From contig CAJNOP010000025.1 in assembly GCA_905250075.1 (NCBI GenBank), forward strand, positions 131,669 through 195,668: a stretch of DNA of 64,000 nt, given 5' to 3'. Every line of letters starts with the position of its first letter. The stretch's first letter is position 1. The position numbers were made by a program, and so were the translations under genes. The DNA is from Rotaria sp. Silwood1. Its lineage: Eukaryota > Rotifera > Eurotatoria > Philodinida > Philodinidae. Positions 11,435-22,868 of the stretch are shown one piece after another. Under the pieces are notes generated by a model. That model was not told where the DNA came from. It worked only from the letters and a program-made list of their open reading frames with translations, and did not search any database.

Positions 11435-13433
11435 CTTCTTCAATACCAGTTTTTTTCCTTCATTTCTTTTGAACAAAAAGTATACGAGTGAGGTGAAAAA
11501 TTATGGGGCAGCTTGAAAAGAAATACCATGGACCCTACCAATGTTACAAAGAAAAGTACGCGAGAACATTCATACAGCCAGTTCAAACCTTGCCACCCAT
11601 AGTGTCACATCCTTCAACTCTTGTCTTTCCGTGCATTCGTCGCTTCTATTAGTATCATTTTACCGTTCATTGTTGATAACCGTATTGCCAAATGATGATC
11701 CATGAAGTTGATTTATTGTTAGTTCTGGCAAGGTGCAACTTTGAACTTAGAGATGCAAGTTTTGTTGTCGTAGCTGCCATTTAGTGATAACTTTCTGCCA
11801 GGATTGCCATGTAATGACAAGCTAAATGAGTAGCTTTCTATTACACTCGATAACAATGTGTATAGACTACTTCATGTCTTCACATTGTAACTAGTACTTC
11901 ACATAACAGACACGTTTTGATACACGAGAACACGAGAGAAAGATGAGCATAGGAAAAAAACAACAGTGACAAGACAAACAGAAAAGAGGAAAGGAAGATC
12001 AGCGGGGGTATGATATCAATATAGGTGCACAGCAAGTACCAATGAATCATCAACACCATAAAATGTCACATGTCAGCATGCATTTTTCGTATTGAACTAA
12101 ACAATTTGATATTGACTTTATGTCTTGCTTTATTAATCGATTTACGACAGTTCATCTGCCGTGTCACTCTCAAAAACGAATATCATCATAGAATGGTAAA
12201 GGTTAATATCGATAGACTTTAATAGAAAGCAAATATTAGGTAGCAAAATGTTTTTTTAACAATCAATCAGAAACCACTGCCTTGAAGTTATGTCCTACAA
12301 TCGAGTCGGGTATTCAACCAGATCCGGATCATGGGTACGAGTATGATCTCACATCAGGACCCGACCCAGCAATTAATGGTATTTTCAAAATACTTTTACT
12401 TTTTTATACTGATATTTATACAAAAATCATAAAAGTCAAAAATCTCAGCAATTTATTGTACTTGAAAATAGGTCACAAAAGTATAAAGCGAAATTATCTT
12501 ACTAAAAGAATTCGCTTTTAATGAAAACTTATCTACAGATGATGATGAATCATATGACAAAGCAACTAAATACCTGGAGAGGAAAATGAATTATCAAACG
12601 AATGAACATGTATTACCGTGATACAAAAAGCATTCAGGCATGTATTTGTAGTTGTGGCGGCTGGTACCAACACTGCATTCCATAGTAGCATCATCAGCAA
12701 CAAGCAAGCGTGTACGTAGTGAAATCGATGGAATTTTAGAAGCAGAAAGACACGAAATGAATTCTGAGTCAGTTGATTCACTTCCTTTTTTTTGTGTGTA
12801 GCTTGAGATAACCTCTTTTTTCTGTTGCTGATTATGGAAGAAATTAAATAGTGTATGGTAGTGGAAAAAATTTGAACAACAACATATTTTTGAATGGTTT
12901 TTTTTCTATAACGTTAAGTACCTAGCTGAAATCTAGATAATGATTGTAATAGCCAGTGGAGTTTTGTACCCAACGTATTTTACACCAAAATTTTATAGAT
13001 GGAGATTTTCGGAGAACCCAACAATAGTTTTCAGGCTACAGGAGCTATTTTTTCTTAACAATGTCGTTTTAAAAAGCACAAAATTCTTATCATAACGAGT
13101 AATCGCTACATTTTCTACGACCTCCTCTTGATAGATTAAAATTATAATAAAACCCGGCAAAAATCGCTAAAAAAACGCCTTTTTTCTTCGATTCTTGTGA
13201 TACTTTTAACGTCTTTAAAAATGCTCGTACAAAGTGCGACGACTCCCTATTTTTATTTTCTTGAAAATGGGATTTTTAAAAGAAAGCTTCTGGAGCCTGA
13301 AATTTATTTTATCTCATATCTACTGCGAGCTATTGTGAAGAGGTGTTTTGGTATTATCTATGTACATGTCATTGATTTATTTTTATAATGAAAACACACA
13401 ATAAATAACGTTTTTCTTTTTCTTTAATCGTCT
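11435..13433. other. intergenic, with decayed repeats
   Basis: No gene is supported. About 11800-12050 loosely resembles 7120-7380 (TAGACTACTTCATGTC versus TGACTACTCCATATCT, followed by GAGAGAAAGATGA-like purine-rich sequence). About 13080-13230 holds a degraded copy of the inner part of the foldback element at 8347-9026. A TTTATT at 13376-13381 is a plausible polyadenylation signal for the minus-strand chimaerin gene. Confidence 0.45.
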
Positions 13434-16400
13434 TTAAGAAGAAAATATATCATGTGTTTGTTCAATAATAATTTCAAGTAAACGTTGAATAGATTTAGAA
13501 TTTTTTAATCCAATCATGGGATCAGGATTTTCTGAACGCATTATTGTTGGTGCAAATACAATTGATAAATTTTCAATTGTCATTTGATTACGCATTGAAT
13601 GATGAGATACTTTAAGTAAATGTTCACATAAATATTTTAATGTATGAAAATGAGCTGGTGGTAAACGACGAATTATGGGACGAATGGTTTTTACACATAA
13701 TGATGATGGACGAAGTTCAAGTAATTGTGTATGAATATCAAAAGTAATAAGTGGAATAGGTAATTGTCTTAAATATAATTTTAACACGCAAGTTATTGCA
13801 TGAATATCAGGATATCGTTCTTGAGATAAATCAACATGATCACAATCACGTTCAAATGCTAATTTGATTTCTTCAACTGTATCAGAAAATCCAGCAATTC
13901 GATAGATACCTTCTGTATCAAGTGCATATGGACGTGATTCAATTTCATTTATACATTTTTCAAGTACAATCGGTGTTAATGATGCAACTGATGAGGCTGG
14001 TGTTGTTGCTTTAATTAAAGTTGTTAAATCAACACCAAATATTGATTTTAAATATTTCATTTGTGGTACCTATTAATAAATGAAAACAGACAGCTAGATC
14101 GATTAATTTTAATTCAATATTTCATATGAAACAAACTACTATGTGTAAAAGAATTTAATCAAAATGAAAGAGTCATAGATATATTTTTGTTTTGATAATC
14201 GAATAACATCGCTGAATATTTTATCATATATTTTATCAAAATTACTATTCTGAACAAAAATACTGAATCACTCTTATCGTTGATATTCGTTTGTACATTA
14301 ATTTTAGAAGAAAGACAACCAATAAAGTAGAAATCTTACACATGAAATATGAGAGGAAGGTTTCTGAAAAATCAAACATGTTAATTTTCAGATTCCAGAA
14401 GACTATCAAGTGAAACATCTTAAACAGCAAAAGCTCTGAACATAATGAAGGATTATCGCATTACTTATAATCTTCAGCTGAAAAGTTATAAACACTACAA
14501 AATATGAGAAAAAAAAAGCGAAATTCTTCATAGAAGTACTAAAAACCGCAATTTGTTATGTGATGATTATAACTTTTTAAAGAAAACTTGTAGACTATGT
14601 TCCAATCATTCATTGTATTTAGAGTTTTGTGTTCTTCAAAATAGTATCATTAACAGTTTTCTGAGTCTTGATAACGATCGTGTTTGGGTTTCCAGAAAAT
14701 TTCTTCTCATCATCCATACATGAAATTTCAGTGTAAAATGCATGTGATAAAGAACTTCATCGACTATGTGAAAAGCTATTTGAATTAAATATTTTATGTC
14801 ATAGAAAAACATAAAAAAACACCTTAGACTTAGGTTTTTGACTAGCACTGTAAAACCTATTGAATATTATATATTCCAAATACCTAATTTTACTCATATT
14901 CCAGCAGCTATCTACAGCTAACCAAAAGCATTCATATACGATTCATCAGAACTCATCGGATATGGAGTAGAATATAACCATGACAAATTTTTTTTGTTTA
15001 ACAAATAGGTTATTCTAGACTGAGAAACAACGTGCTAAAATCGTTTTTGCTTCACTCAGATTATACAACTTAAAAAGTTGTTTACAAATCCATGAGTTAT
15101 TCTCTTTCCCAAACATGAGTTTTAAGTAAAATAGTATCATGCTGAAGATTTTCACAATATATTGTTAGTATGTATTTGTTGTGTAAATTAAGATGACTGT
15201 ATCTTATGTAGCAGAAAAAAAGTTTTGAATTAGAAAAAGTTCCTATCTTCTAAACAATTCGATATGCCCTATAATTTTAAAAAATCTAACAGTTTGTTAA
15301 TCGAGCAAAAGCAGCATATGAAAACCCTAGAGTATTTCTCATAGTCATATTCCTAATCAATATGATTTATAACCTAAAACTTCATAGCTTTCGATGAAAA
15401 GGTAGCTGATCAATTAAAAACGTTCTTATTAGAAGAATTTATCCATACACAGTCTTGTGGAACTTTTTCTGAACAACGTTTATGTGCTTCAAAACCACAA
15501 TCAGCACATTTAACACCTTGTTGTACAAGACCCCAAAGAAAATTGGCACAATAATCACACCAATGTGGTCCTTTAAATGAATGTATTTTAAAATTATGTG
15601 CTTTTTCTGCTTGCATTATAAGTATACGATCAAAAAATAATGGATTGGATGATGGAAGCTTTTGTGGAAGATTTGTTGTCGTTGTTGAATTATTATTTAT
15701 CAATGATGTACGTTGTGGTACAATCGATGAGTTACGAGATGATGGTAAAAGATAATCAAGTGTCGTTTGATCAATCTGTGATTGAGATTGTGTTATTGAA
15801 CGATTTGTTGGTGTATCCTTGAAAACAAATTAAAATAAATAAAAGGATTCCGCCGGATTGAGTAAGTTATTTTGAACTAGAATACCATATATGTGATTTG
15901 GTAGGGTTATTTATGATGGAGCGAATGCCATATAAGAAACCAAGTTTTATTAAAATTTCTGTGCTGTGAATGATGTGGTTGTTGAACTGTATGTCATACA
16001 ATTATAGGTGCTCTTAAATTTTCGATAGTTAACAGTTTTCAACGTTGCTTTCTTCCTACTAAAAAAAATCTAGGTTGTGTTTTGACTATATACTATTCTT
16101 GTTTGTCCATGTTTGTGCCACAGAATAAGTGAATGCCAATGCGAAATATTCTTGAAAATTACACATTATCGAGTTGTATGTGCGTCATACATAACATCTG
16201 TCGAAACCGTAGGGACAGTACTAACTTGCAAGATTGTTCCCCAGGATAGTTTGTTCTCCTATGTGAAAGGACAGGTATATTGACGATATTTTAACAATTT
16301 TCAGTAGTCTTATTGAAAATTCTTATATAACATATAATCAGCATAGCATTCCTGATGCACTGATATAAATAGGTCGCGTATAAAAGGAAAAAAATTCGGA

Positions 16401-17856
16401 TCTTTAGAGTTCTGGAAGAGCATAAGAGTATATGGAAAATTTTTTTTTTTATATGAGCATGAGATATATATATATATAAATTCTTGTAGAGTTTCTTGTA
16501 AAAAACCAAATCTATATACTAGGAATAAATATTTGAAAAATCAATGGTAAAAATAAAAGATCTCCTTCGTACAACTCATATGCTCGTACCTTCTTCCAGA
16601 GGTCTGGAGTCAAAATTCTTTCTCGTTTATAAACAAGTCATTTATATCAGTTTATCAGAAACACTATGCTGATTATTGGTATATAAGTTTTTAATAGAAC
16701 CCTTCCGTACCTGTTAAAATGTCATCAATATACCGACCTCTTCATATAGGGGAATAGAGTATTCTAGGAACAATTTTGTCGGTTGGCAATGTGTCCTTAC
16801 TATTTTAAAAAAATATTGTATAAGAAATATATAGAGCTTGATAATGTGTAATTTCTAAGAATGTTTTACATTGGCACTTGTTCTGTGACACAAAGATGAA
16901 CACACTAGAATATCATATAGTCAAACCATAACCTAGTTTTCTAAGTATGAAGAAAGCAACGATGAAAACTATTAAGTATAGAAAATTGCAGAGCGCCTAT
17001 AAGTGTATGGCATTGAGTTCAAAAAATACATTCAATAAGTTTTTCTTAGGACTCACGATGTTTATGAGCACCACCTATATTTCTGGAAGATTATAACTAG
17101 TATATGGACTCACAGCACATGAAAATCAGTTTTCTATATACCATGCAATCTGTCGTAAATTACCCTATAAAACCACATAGATGGTATTTTGATTAAAAAT
17201 AAGTTACTAAATCAGACGAAATCCTTTGCAAAATGTTATACTTTATTTTCATTTTGATTCGAATTATTATTTTGTATTTGTACACGATGTAATAATTGTT
17301 GTTTATATTGTCCATATGGACTTTCATTAGTATAACATTGTGAATCACATGCCATTAATGCAATATAATCACTTGCTTTTGATTCCAAATAAAATGATAT
17401 TAAACCATCATGTACAAGATCATTTAATGTATCAAAATGTTTTTCACCAACATAATGTGTTGATGTTTGAGAATCAAAAAATAATTTATAATTTTTTATT
17501 TCACCATTAAATTTTATTACTAATGTATATGAATTTGGTGGATTTAATGATTCACGTACAAGATATGAACCATCCATAGATGTTGACATTAATTGATCAG
17601 CTTCGGTACGTGATAAAAGACCATGAAATTCTAAACCATATTGTTTTGGACGGCGTGATTGAGAAGTTCGACATATAATTGGATTTGGTTTTGGTGCTTG
17701 CATTTGTAAATTATATAAATAAGATTTCCATACAGGTAATGATGACGATGATGTTGATATAGGAGAATATGATTGACGACGAGATGTTGAATCAAAATGT
17801 GTTGATGAAGATGTTATTGATGTAACTGATTGATCCATAAATGGTATTGACATCAT
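13434..17856 (-). CDS. CHN: chimaerin-like Rac GTPase-activating protein
   Basis: Three minus-strand exons, 17856-17242, 15817-15422 and 14069-13434, join in phase 0 to give 548 aa. Exon 1 carries a Ser/Thr-rich leader, the chimaerin signature PVWKSYLY (41-48) and an SH2 domain (about 78-165) with the phosphotyrosine-binding Arg in GSYLVRES (R101). Exon 2 carries a C1 domain (279-328) with the full His/Cys zinc pattern and the Pro, Gly and Gln of diacylglycerol-binding C1 domains. Exon 3 carries RhoGAP (about 347-548) with the arginine finger in [10 protein letters not shown] (R394) and the conserved Asn of [10 protein letters not shown]. In chimaerins, diacylglycerol releases autoinhibition and brings the protein to membranes to switch off Rac. 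Order and motifs match vertebrate alpha2/beta2-chimaerin, with a longer SH2-C1 linker (about 75 residues, Ser/Asn/Thr/Gln-rich). An upstream Met at 17946 would add 30 hydrophobic residues; I prefer the MM at 17856. Intron 1 (17241-15818) is nearly all one inverted repeat; intron 2 is 15421-14070. Confidence 0.93.
14470..14640. repeat. decayed copy of foldback-element core (intron 2)
   Basis: GTTATAAACACTACAAAATA... through CTAAAAACCGCAATTT...GATTATAAC resembles the central part of the 8347-9026 foldback (GTTATAAGAGTTACAAAA..., CTAAAAACCGCATTTTTT..., GCTTATAACTC), including its small inverted arms. It lies within intron 2 of the chimaerin-like gene. Confidence 0.5.
15841..17229. mobile_element. 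giant 1.39-kb foldback filling chimaerin intron 1
   Basis: The two halves are imperfect reverse complements over almost their whole length, with a TA-rich centre near 16460-16490. Matched pairs, reading the right arm in reverse complement, include AAAGGATTCCGCCGGATTGA with AAAGGATTTCGTCTGATTTA, ATACCATATATGTG with ATACCATCTATGTG, TTTTGACTATAT with TTTGACTATATGA, GTGCCACAGAATAAGTG with GTGTCACAGAACAAGTG, ATTACACATTATCGAG with ATTACACATTATCAAG, and AATCAGCATAG exact. Arms are about 690 bp each. The intron is 1424 nt, so only about 35 nt remain outside the hairpin. There is no coding capacity. Confidence 0.88.
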
Positions 17857-17949
17857 TTTGTTTTTTTTAAGGGGGAAAAGTAGAGAAATAATCAATGAAT
17901 TTCTATCTAAAATAATATCTGGATTAAATAAGACATCGAACAACAAGAA

Positions 17950-20900
17950 AAAGAAATCACTAGAGAAAATAATTCATGTGTGTGAGTGGGTGGTGGATGG
18001 TTAATGAACGAACGAACGGACATAGGTCAAAGAGAATAAAAACGACTGCTAGCGTCCTCTTCTTCTCTAAATGAGTATATTATTTCAAAGAAAAGAACTT
18101 TTTAATATCTCAATTTGTATTGTTTCGAATAATGCTCTAGAAACAAACAAGTCAATCATTCGAAGTTCGAACACAACGATTCGAAATTAAATCATCAAAG
18201 CCTATATTATCACTCAAATTAAGAATACTGTGTATTACTTTGTAGTTTCAAATTCTTTTCAAAGCTGAGTTTTTATTTACATATACACTATTAGAATGAT
18301 ATCTGAGTAAATAATAATGATAATCATCAGTTGAAACTCTTATGTCATGAAAAGTTCTTTGCATAGAAAAAATCATAACTCGATAACTCACATCAAACTT
18401 GGCTGAACTTGGCGTTAAAAAAAGGTTTTTCTATCTTCTGGCTAGTTTTTAATTTTTATTTCGTCAGTCAAGTCAAAAATATAGTTTTCGAATAATTAAT
18501 TCAGATAAATGATAATAGTAACTAGTACCTGTAAAAACAAAATCTGAACCTATTGGATCTATTGCGGATGAGAAATCGGAGCGATATTTAGCCTTTTTGA
18601 TCCAGATATTCTCCTAAAAGAAAGTATTGACAGATTCGGAGCTTATGACAATTTTTGATCTATTGATCGAGATCTATTTACTCTGGAAGTTTTAAATGTT
18701 CTTTTTTTTGATGAGCCGTTCTCCAGAAACTTTGGAAAGAGGAAGTCGTTTTAATATTATTTTTTCTATAACAACTGATGATTCACGAATCGTCTCACAA
18801 GGTTTTTATTGATAATTGAAATTGAAATAAAACTAAAAACGTCAATTAAATTGTAATAATGATTATTGTGATAGTGTAATTCACTAATATTGGGTGTTTC
18901 TTTCTTTTACTATGTTCTACAAGTGACCATTATGACATACATACAGACCTGCGCAAGTCACAACAGAAATGTCTCGAGTCAAATCATACTCAACTTGATT
19001 TGCCCAACTCTATGAAACATGATACAATTAGTTTTGGCAAACCATTGACATATTGATTGATATTAACTTTGAATAATTTTTACAATCGATTGATGTCATC
19101 AGTCTTCTATTTTACAGATTTTCTGTACGATAAAAGCATATTAAATATTTCATTTGATAGACTAGACTCATTCTTATATGTATACATAAGTTGTTAGAGT
19201 TAGTTCTTCTTCCATTCTGATCTGTCATCATTACTCAAGACAAACAAAGATCAATCTTCATACAGTCAATAAGCCTTAACTGCATTTATACCATAGTATA
19301 GTATCTAATTATTTCGATTATTTATGATTCTATACCATTACATGATGCTCATCTTAGTTTTTTTTGCTTCATATCTTTTTATCTTTAAGCCGAACCAATA
19401 TTATTATTGAATGCCAACACGTAGTTTAGTTTATATTTTGACAAATAAAGGTTCACTATCAAAGCTGCCAACAGGCAAAGCCAGGATGATAAATGTTTCT
19501 GATTTTTTCGAATATATTTAATTCTCTAACTCTACATTAACTTGAGTTATTCACTTCATTTATTTTCATGAAGTTAAGATAATGACAAGTTCTTGCATGG
19601 AATAGCACATCAAAACGACGAAACAATTATCATAAATATTTTTCATACAAAAAAAAACCTTCAATCAGCACTCTGCTTTTTTTGATTATATCAGAATTGT
19701 CTTGCATAATCGGAAAAAAGATGTAATCATGATAGCAAAACAACATAAGATCAAACATACCACAAAGAGATAAAAAAAAGAGTATTATCCTACTTCGTCA
19801 ATAAATTCTTCTTTCTTTGGCAAACCGCAGTCTAATGATCAAGCTTTTAATCTACAAGTTAAGGTTCGAGAGATGTGAATTAAGAGAAGACTAACACCCA
19901 CAGCTCTTTTTGTTTAATGTTATTGTTTAAAAAAACAAAAATATTGCCAGTGATTATATTTCTAGATTAAATTGTAATAAGCAAGTAGGAATTCTTGGAG
20001 TTTTCTATTAATTGCGCTTGAACTTTTCAACAAAATTGAAAAAAAAGATATTAGTTGACGAAATGAGACAGAATGAAAGAAAACGTATAACGAAGCTGTA
20101 GGCAATAAATGATACTTATTATAACAGACAAGGACATTTATACTTGACAATCAATTGTCACGACAGCATCTATGCAAAATTTACTATCCAACTGTTTTGG
20201 ATCTGAACAAGTTATTATGTCTGTCAGTGTAAGTCCTACAACATTAAATTGACGTTCGATTCAAGTATTTCTTGTTGAAATCGAATGAACTTGTCAAAAT
20301 ATTCTCGAATAATAAAGGCAATGCATCTACGTATGATTTCCAAGATATAAGAGCCAGACCAACAATTTTGACTTTATCTGGCCTTTTTAACCAGACCGAA
20401 CATTGTCTAGGTTGATCAAGCTGGTCTACAACTTAAAAATTTTGCCTCCTATTCTCTACTTAATTTTACGTTTTATCTATTGACAAAATTATAAATTCCA
20501 TAAAACTTTTGTAATGTATGAGAACTCAGTTTCGGTCCATCATATAAACACTTTTCATTCAACAGTGTTTTATAAAAAAAAAACAAATACAACTTTGTAC
20601 AACAGAATGTTATTGTAATAATAGAAATGAGAAAATAATCTCAATAGTTCATACAGATAATGACAACAAAATAGTAATGTAGTTTGTTACCAATTGTTTT
20701 ACTGATCTTATTAAAATATTCATCTGATGCCAAGAGAATTATTGTCAAGTTATTTCAGCATATCTGTGTTAAACACATAATCGTTTTTTTTTAATTCATC
20801 AATCATCTCGTATAAGTTTGGACTGAAAGTGGAAATATTTGCATTGAGTTGGTGGTGCTAACTCTTCAACCCGAATGCGTGTAGGGGTGGAGAAGTAGAA

Positions 20901-21090
20901 CACTTACGCCTACACCCACGTCCGCTAATCAAAAGCGTTTTTCTGGCCTTTTTACTGACAGTACGATTAAAGGAGAAAAAAATCCCGTCAGTGAAACAAA
21001 AAGATACCGAATCAATGTATAGAAATAGATGCATCAGGAAATTCAACAGTATTATCAATAGACAGTATTGTCACAAGAACGCCTATAGTT
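17950..21090. other. intergenic, no gene seen
   Basis: This stretch upstream of the chimaerin gene contains no open frame with a recognisable domain. At 19815-19865 there is a weak tRNA-like stretch (ATCTACAAG...GGTTCGAGA). At 20870-20930 there is a short G-rich/C-rich pair related to the TGTGGG repeats. Confidence 0.45.
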
Positions 21091-21096
21091 ATAAAT

Positions 21097-21705
21097 ACTA
21101 TTGCTATTAGCCTTTTTAAAAAACAATAGGCGTGGCTGTTCTTTGAATAACTCGAGAACGCAAACAGCTAGAGATCTGCGGTTTTCACCAATCGAAAGAG
21201 GAGACAAGGAGACGTCTTTTTCTCTAATATTGTATAGACGAAATCATTTTAAAATCAATGATTTCTGCAAAACATTACGAAAAGTGCATGAAAACGATCT
21301 GTTATTCCGATGAAATTTTCGTTTTGACATGTGATCTAGATAGAGAAGTTTCAGATCTATAGTTCAAGGTATAATTCGAATGACTATCTTCCCATATCCT
21401 AATGTTGAGCAAATAAAATCGTCTGTTTACTCTCACGAAAACTGTGAATTTCTTTTAATTTTTAAGCAAATTTTCTTACTTTTTCTCAAAATTTCATCTG
21501 AATGACAGACCGTTTTTACACATTTTTTCGATGCTTTGCAGAAATCACTGATTTTAAAATGATTTCGTCTTATACAATATTAGAGAAAAAGATGTTCCCT
21601 TGTCTCCTCTTTCGACTGGTGAAAACCGCAGATCTCTAGCTGTTTGTGTTCTCGAGTTATTCAAAAAATAGCCACGCCTATTGTTTTTTGAAAAGGATAA
21701 TAGTA
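21097..21705. mobile_element. foldback MITE, about 0.6 kb
   Basis: The left arm from 21097 (TACTATTGCTATTAGCCTTT, then AACAATAGGCGTGGCTGTTC) is mirrored by the right arm ending near 21705. Inner matches are long, for example GCAGATCTCTAGCTGTTTG and GTCTCCTCTTTCGA against their complements, and ATCATTTTAAAATC around the loop. Arms are about 180 bp at roughly 90 percent identity by eye, with a central segment of about 260 bp. It has no coding capacity. Confidence 0.85.
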
Positions 21706-22035
21706 TATCTGCATATTATCTCATAATATGATCCTTTAATCAAGTTATTTTATCACCCACACTAAGCCGAACAATGTTACTATCAAAAAAACATTTCAAC
21801 TTCAAATGCATATTACAATATATATGCATGCATATTTGATAATATTTGAAGTATTGCAATTAAATAGTCGATATCAAATAATAAAGACTATAGATGATAC
21901 ATCGCCTAATAATTCATTTGAAAAGATTGTATCATATTTGATCTTTTTTATTATTTTAGCTTTTTTTTATTTGTATTTATTTAAAAATGCTGTCTTTTTC
22001 GTGTATACATATGTTTGAGATTATTTTATCCTTGT

Positions 22036-22868
22036 TTATTCCTTAGCTAAAAATTATTAAAAAAAAAACAATGTAATTTTATTTTTGGTTTATAAAACAA
22101 ACTTACCCATTGTATTTTTTGTAAATTTTGATAAATCTTTGAGATTTTTATCCTCAACATTTCTATCTTCAACAGCCCATTGTTGACGTTGCTAAAACAT
22201 AATTATGTATAACATACAACAAGATATATCTTTGAAGAAATATACTTTTGTCAATGCCTCAATACGATCTTCTCCTATGTGAGCTGATATATGCTGTTTA
22301 GCTGCTACTTCCATACGAGCTATTTCACTATGATAATAAGAAGACTATATTTAATATGAAGCACAAAAAGACAAAAAGAAAATTTCTTACGCTTTTCGGT
22401 CCTTTTCAATATAAGCTTGTTTATCTTTAAGTGCTTGTTCTTTTAATTTATCCGCTTGTGTTTCAAGTTTAGTACCAAAACTTTTTGCTGTTTCTTCGAA
22501 TACTTGCATACGTTGCATATTTTCTTCCATTTGAGCTTGATTACGTCGTTTGATATCTTCATCGCGACGTTGTTCACGTTGAAGTCGTTCTTTTTCACGT
22601 TTTTCTATAATTTATTTGTGAGAACAAAAGAAATTTTCAAGCTATCACGAATAACAAAGATACATACCACTATTTATTTTCTTTACTGCTAATAATCGTG
22701 TACGAATAACTTTACGTTCGTCAGGATCTTTTGCTGCATTTAACTGTACGAAGAAGAAAAAAAATTACATTGTAGACAAAAATAAAAATCAGCATATTAA
22801 ATAAAGAAAAAAAAAAAAACCATTTTTTGAAGTTCTGCTTCATCTTCAATAGAATTAACTGTGGCCAT
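22036..22868 (-). CDS. smoothelin-domain coiled-coil protein, 171 aa
   Basis: Six minus-strand exons are 22868-22821, 22743-22668, 22604-22391, 22327-22246, 22191-22107 and 22046-22036. All junctions keep frame, giving 171 aa ending TMAKE. The N-terminus (IEDEAELQKMLNAAKDPDER then KVIRTRLLAV) resembles the smoothelin motif E-L-x-x-M-L-x-x-A-x-D-x-x-ER-x-x-IR, found in muscle and actin-associated smoothelins. The rest is strongly charged helix and likely coiled coil (KREKERLQREQRRDEDIKRR, then KLETQADKLKEQALKDKQA). The calponin-homology domain of vertebrate smoothelins is absent, since the last exon ends in TAA after four codons. The first donor is weak (ATG|GTTTTT). The last exon contributes only 11 coding bases. 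A role in muscle or cytoskeleton is inferred from the motif alone. An acceptor-like CTTTAAG lies nine bases before the ATG. Confidence 0.78.

Noticed and set aside
17857..17946. 30-residue upstream extension of the chimaerin N-terminus
   Set aside because: Open frame but hydrophobic and unlike chimaerin leaders; kept only as an alternative start.
19815..19880. tRNA-like stretch with GGTTCGAGA
   Set aside because: A B-box-like word and ATCTACAAG are present, but acceptor and D stems do not form; at most a SINE fragment.
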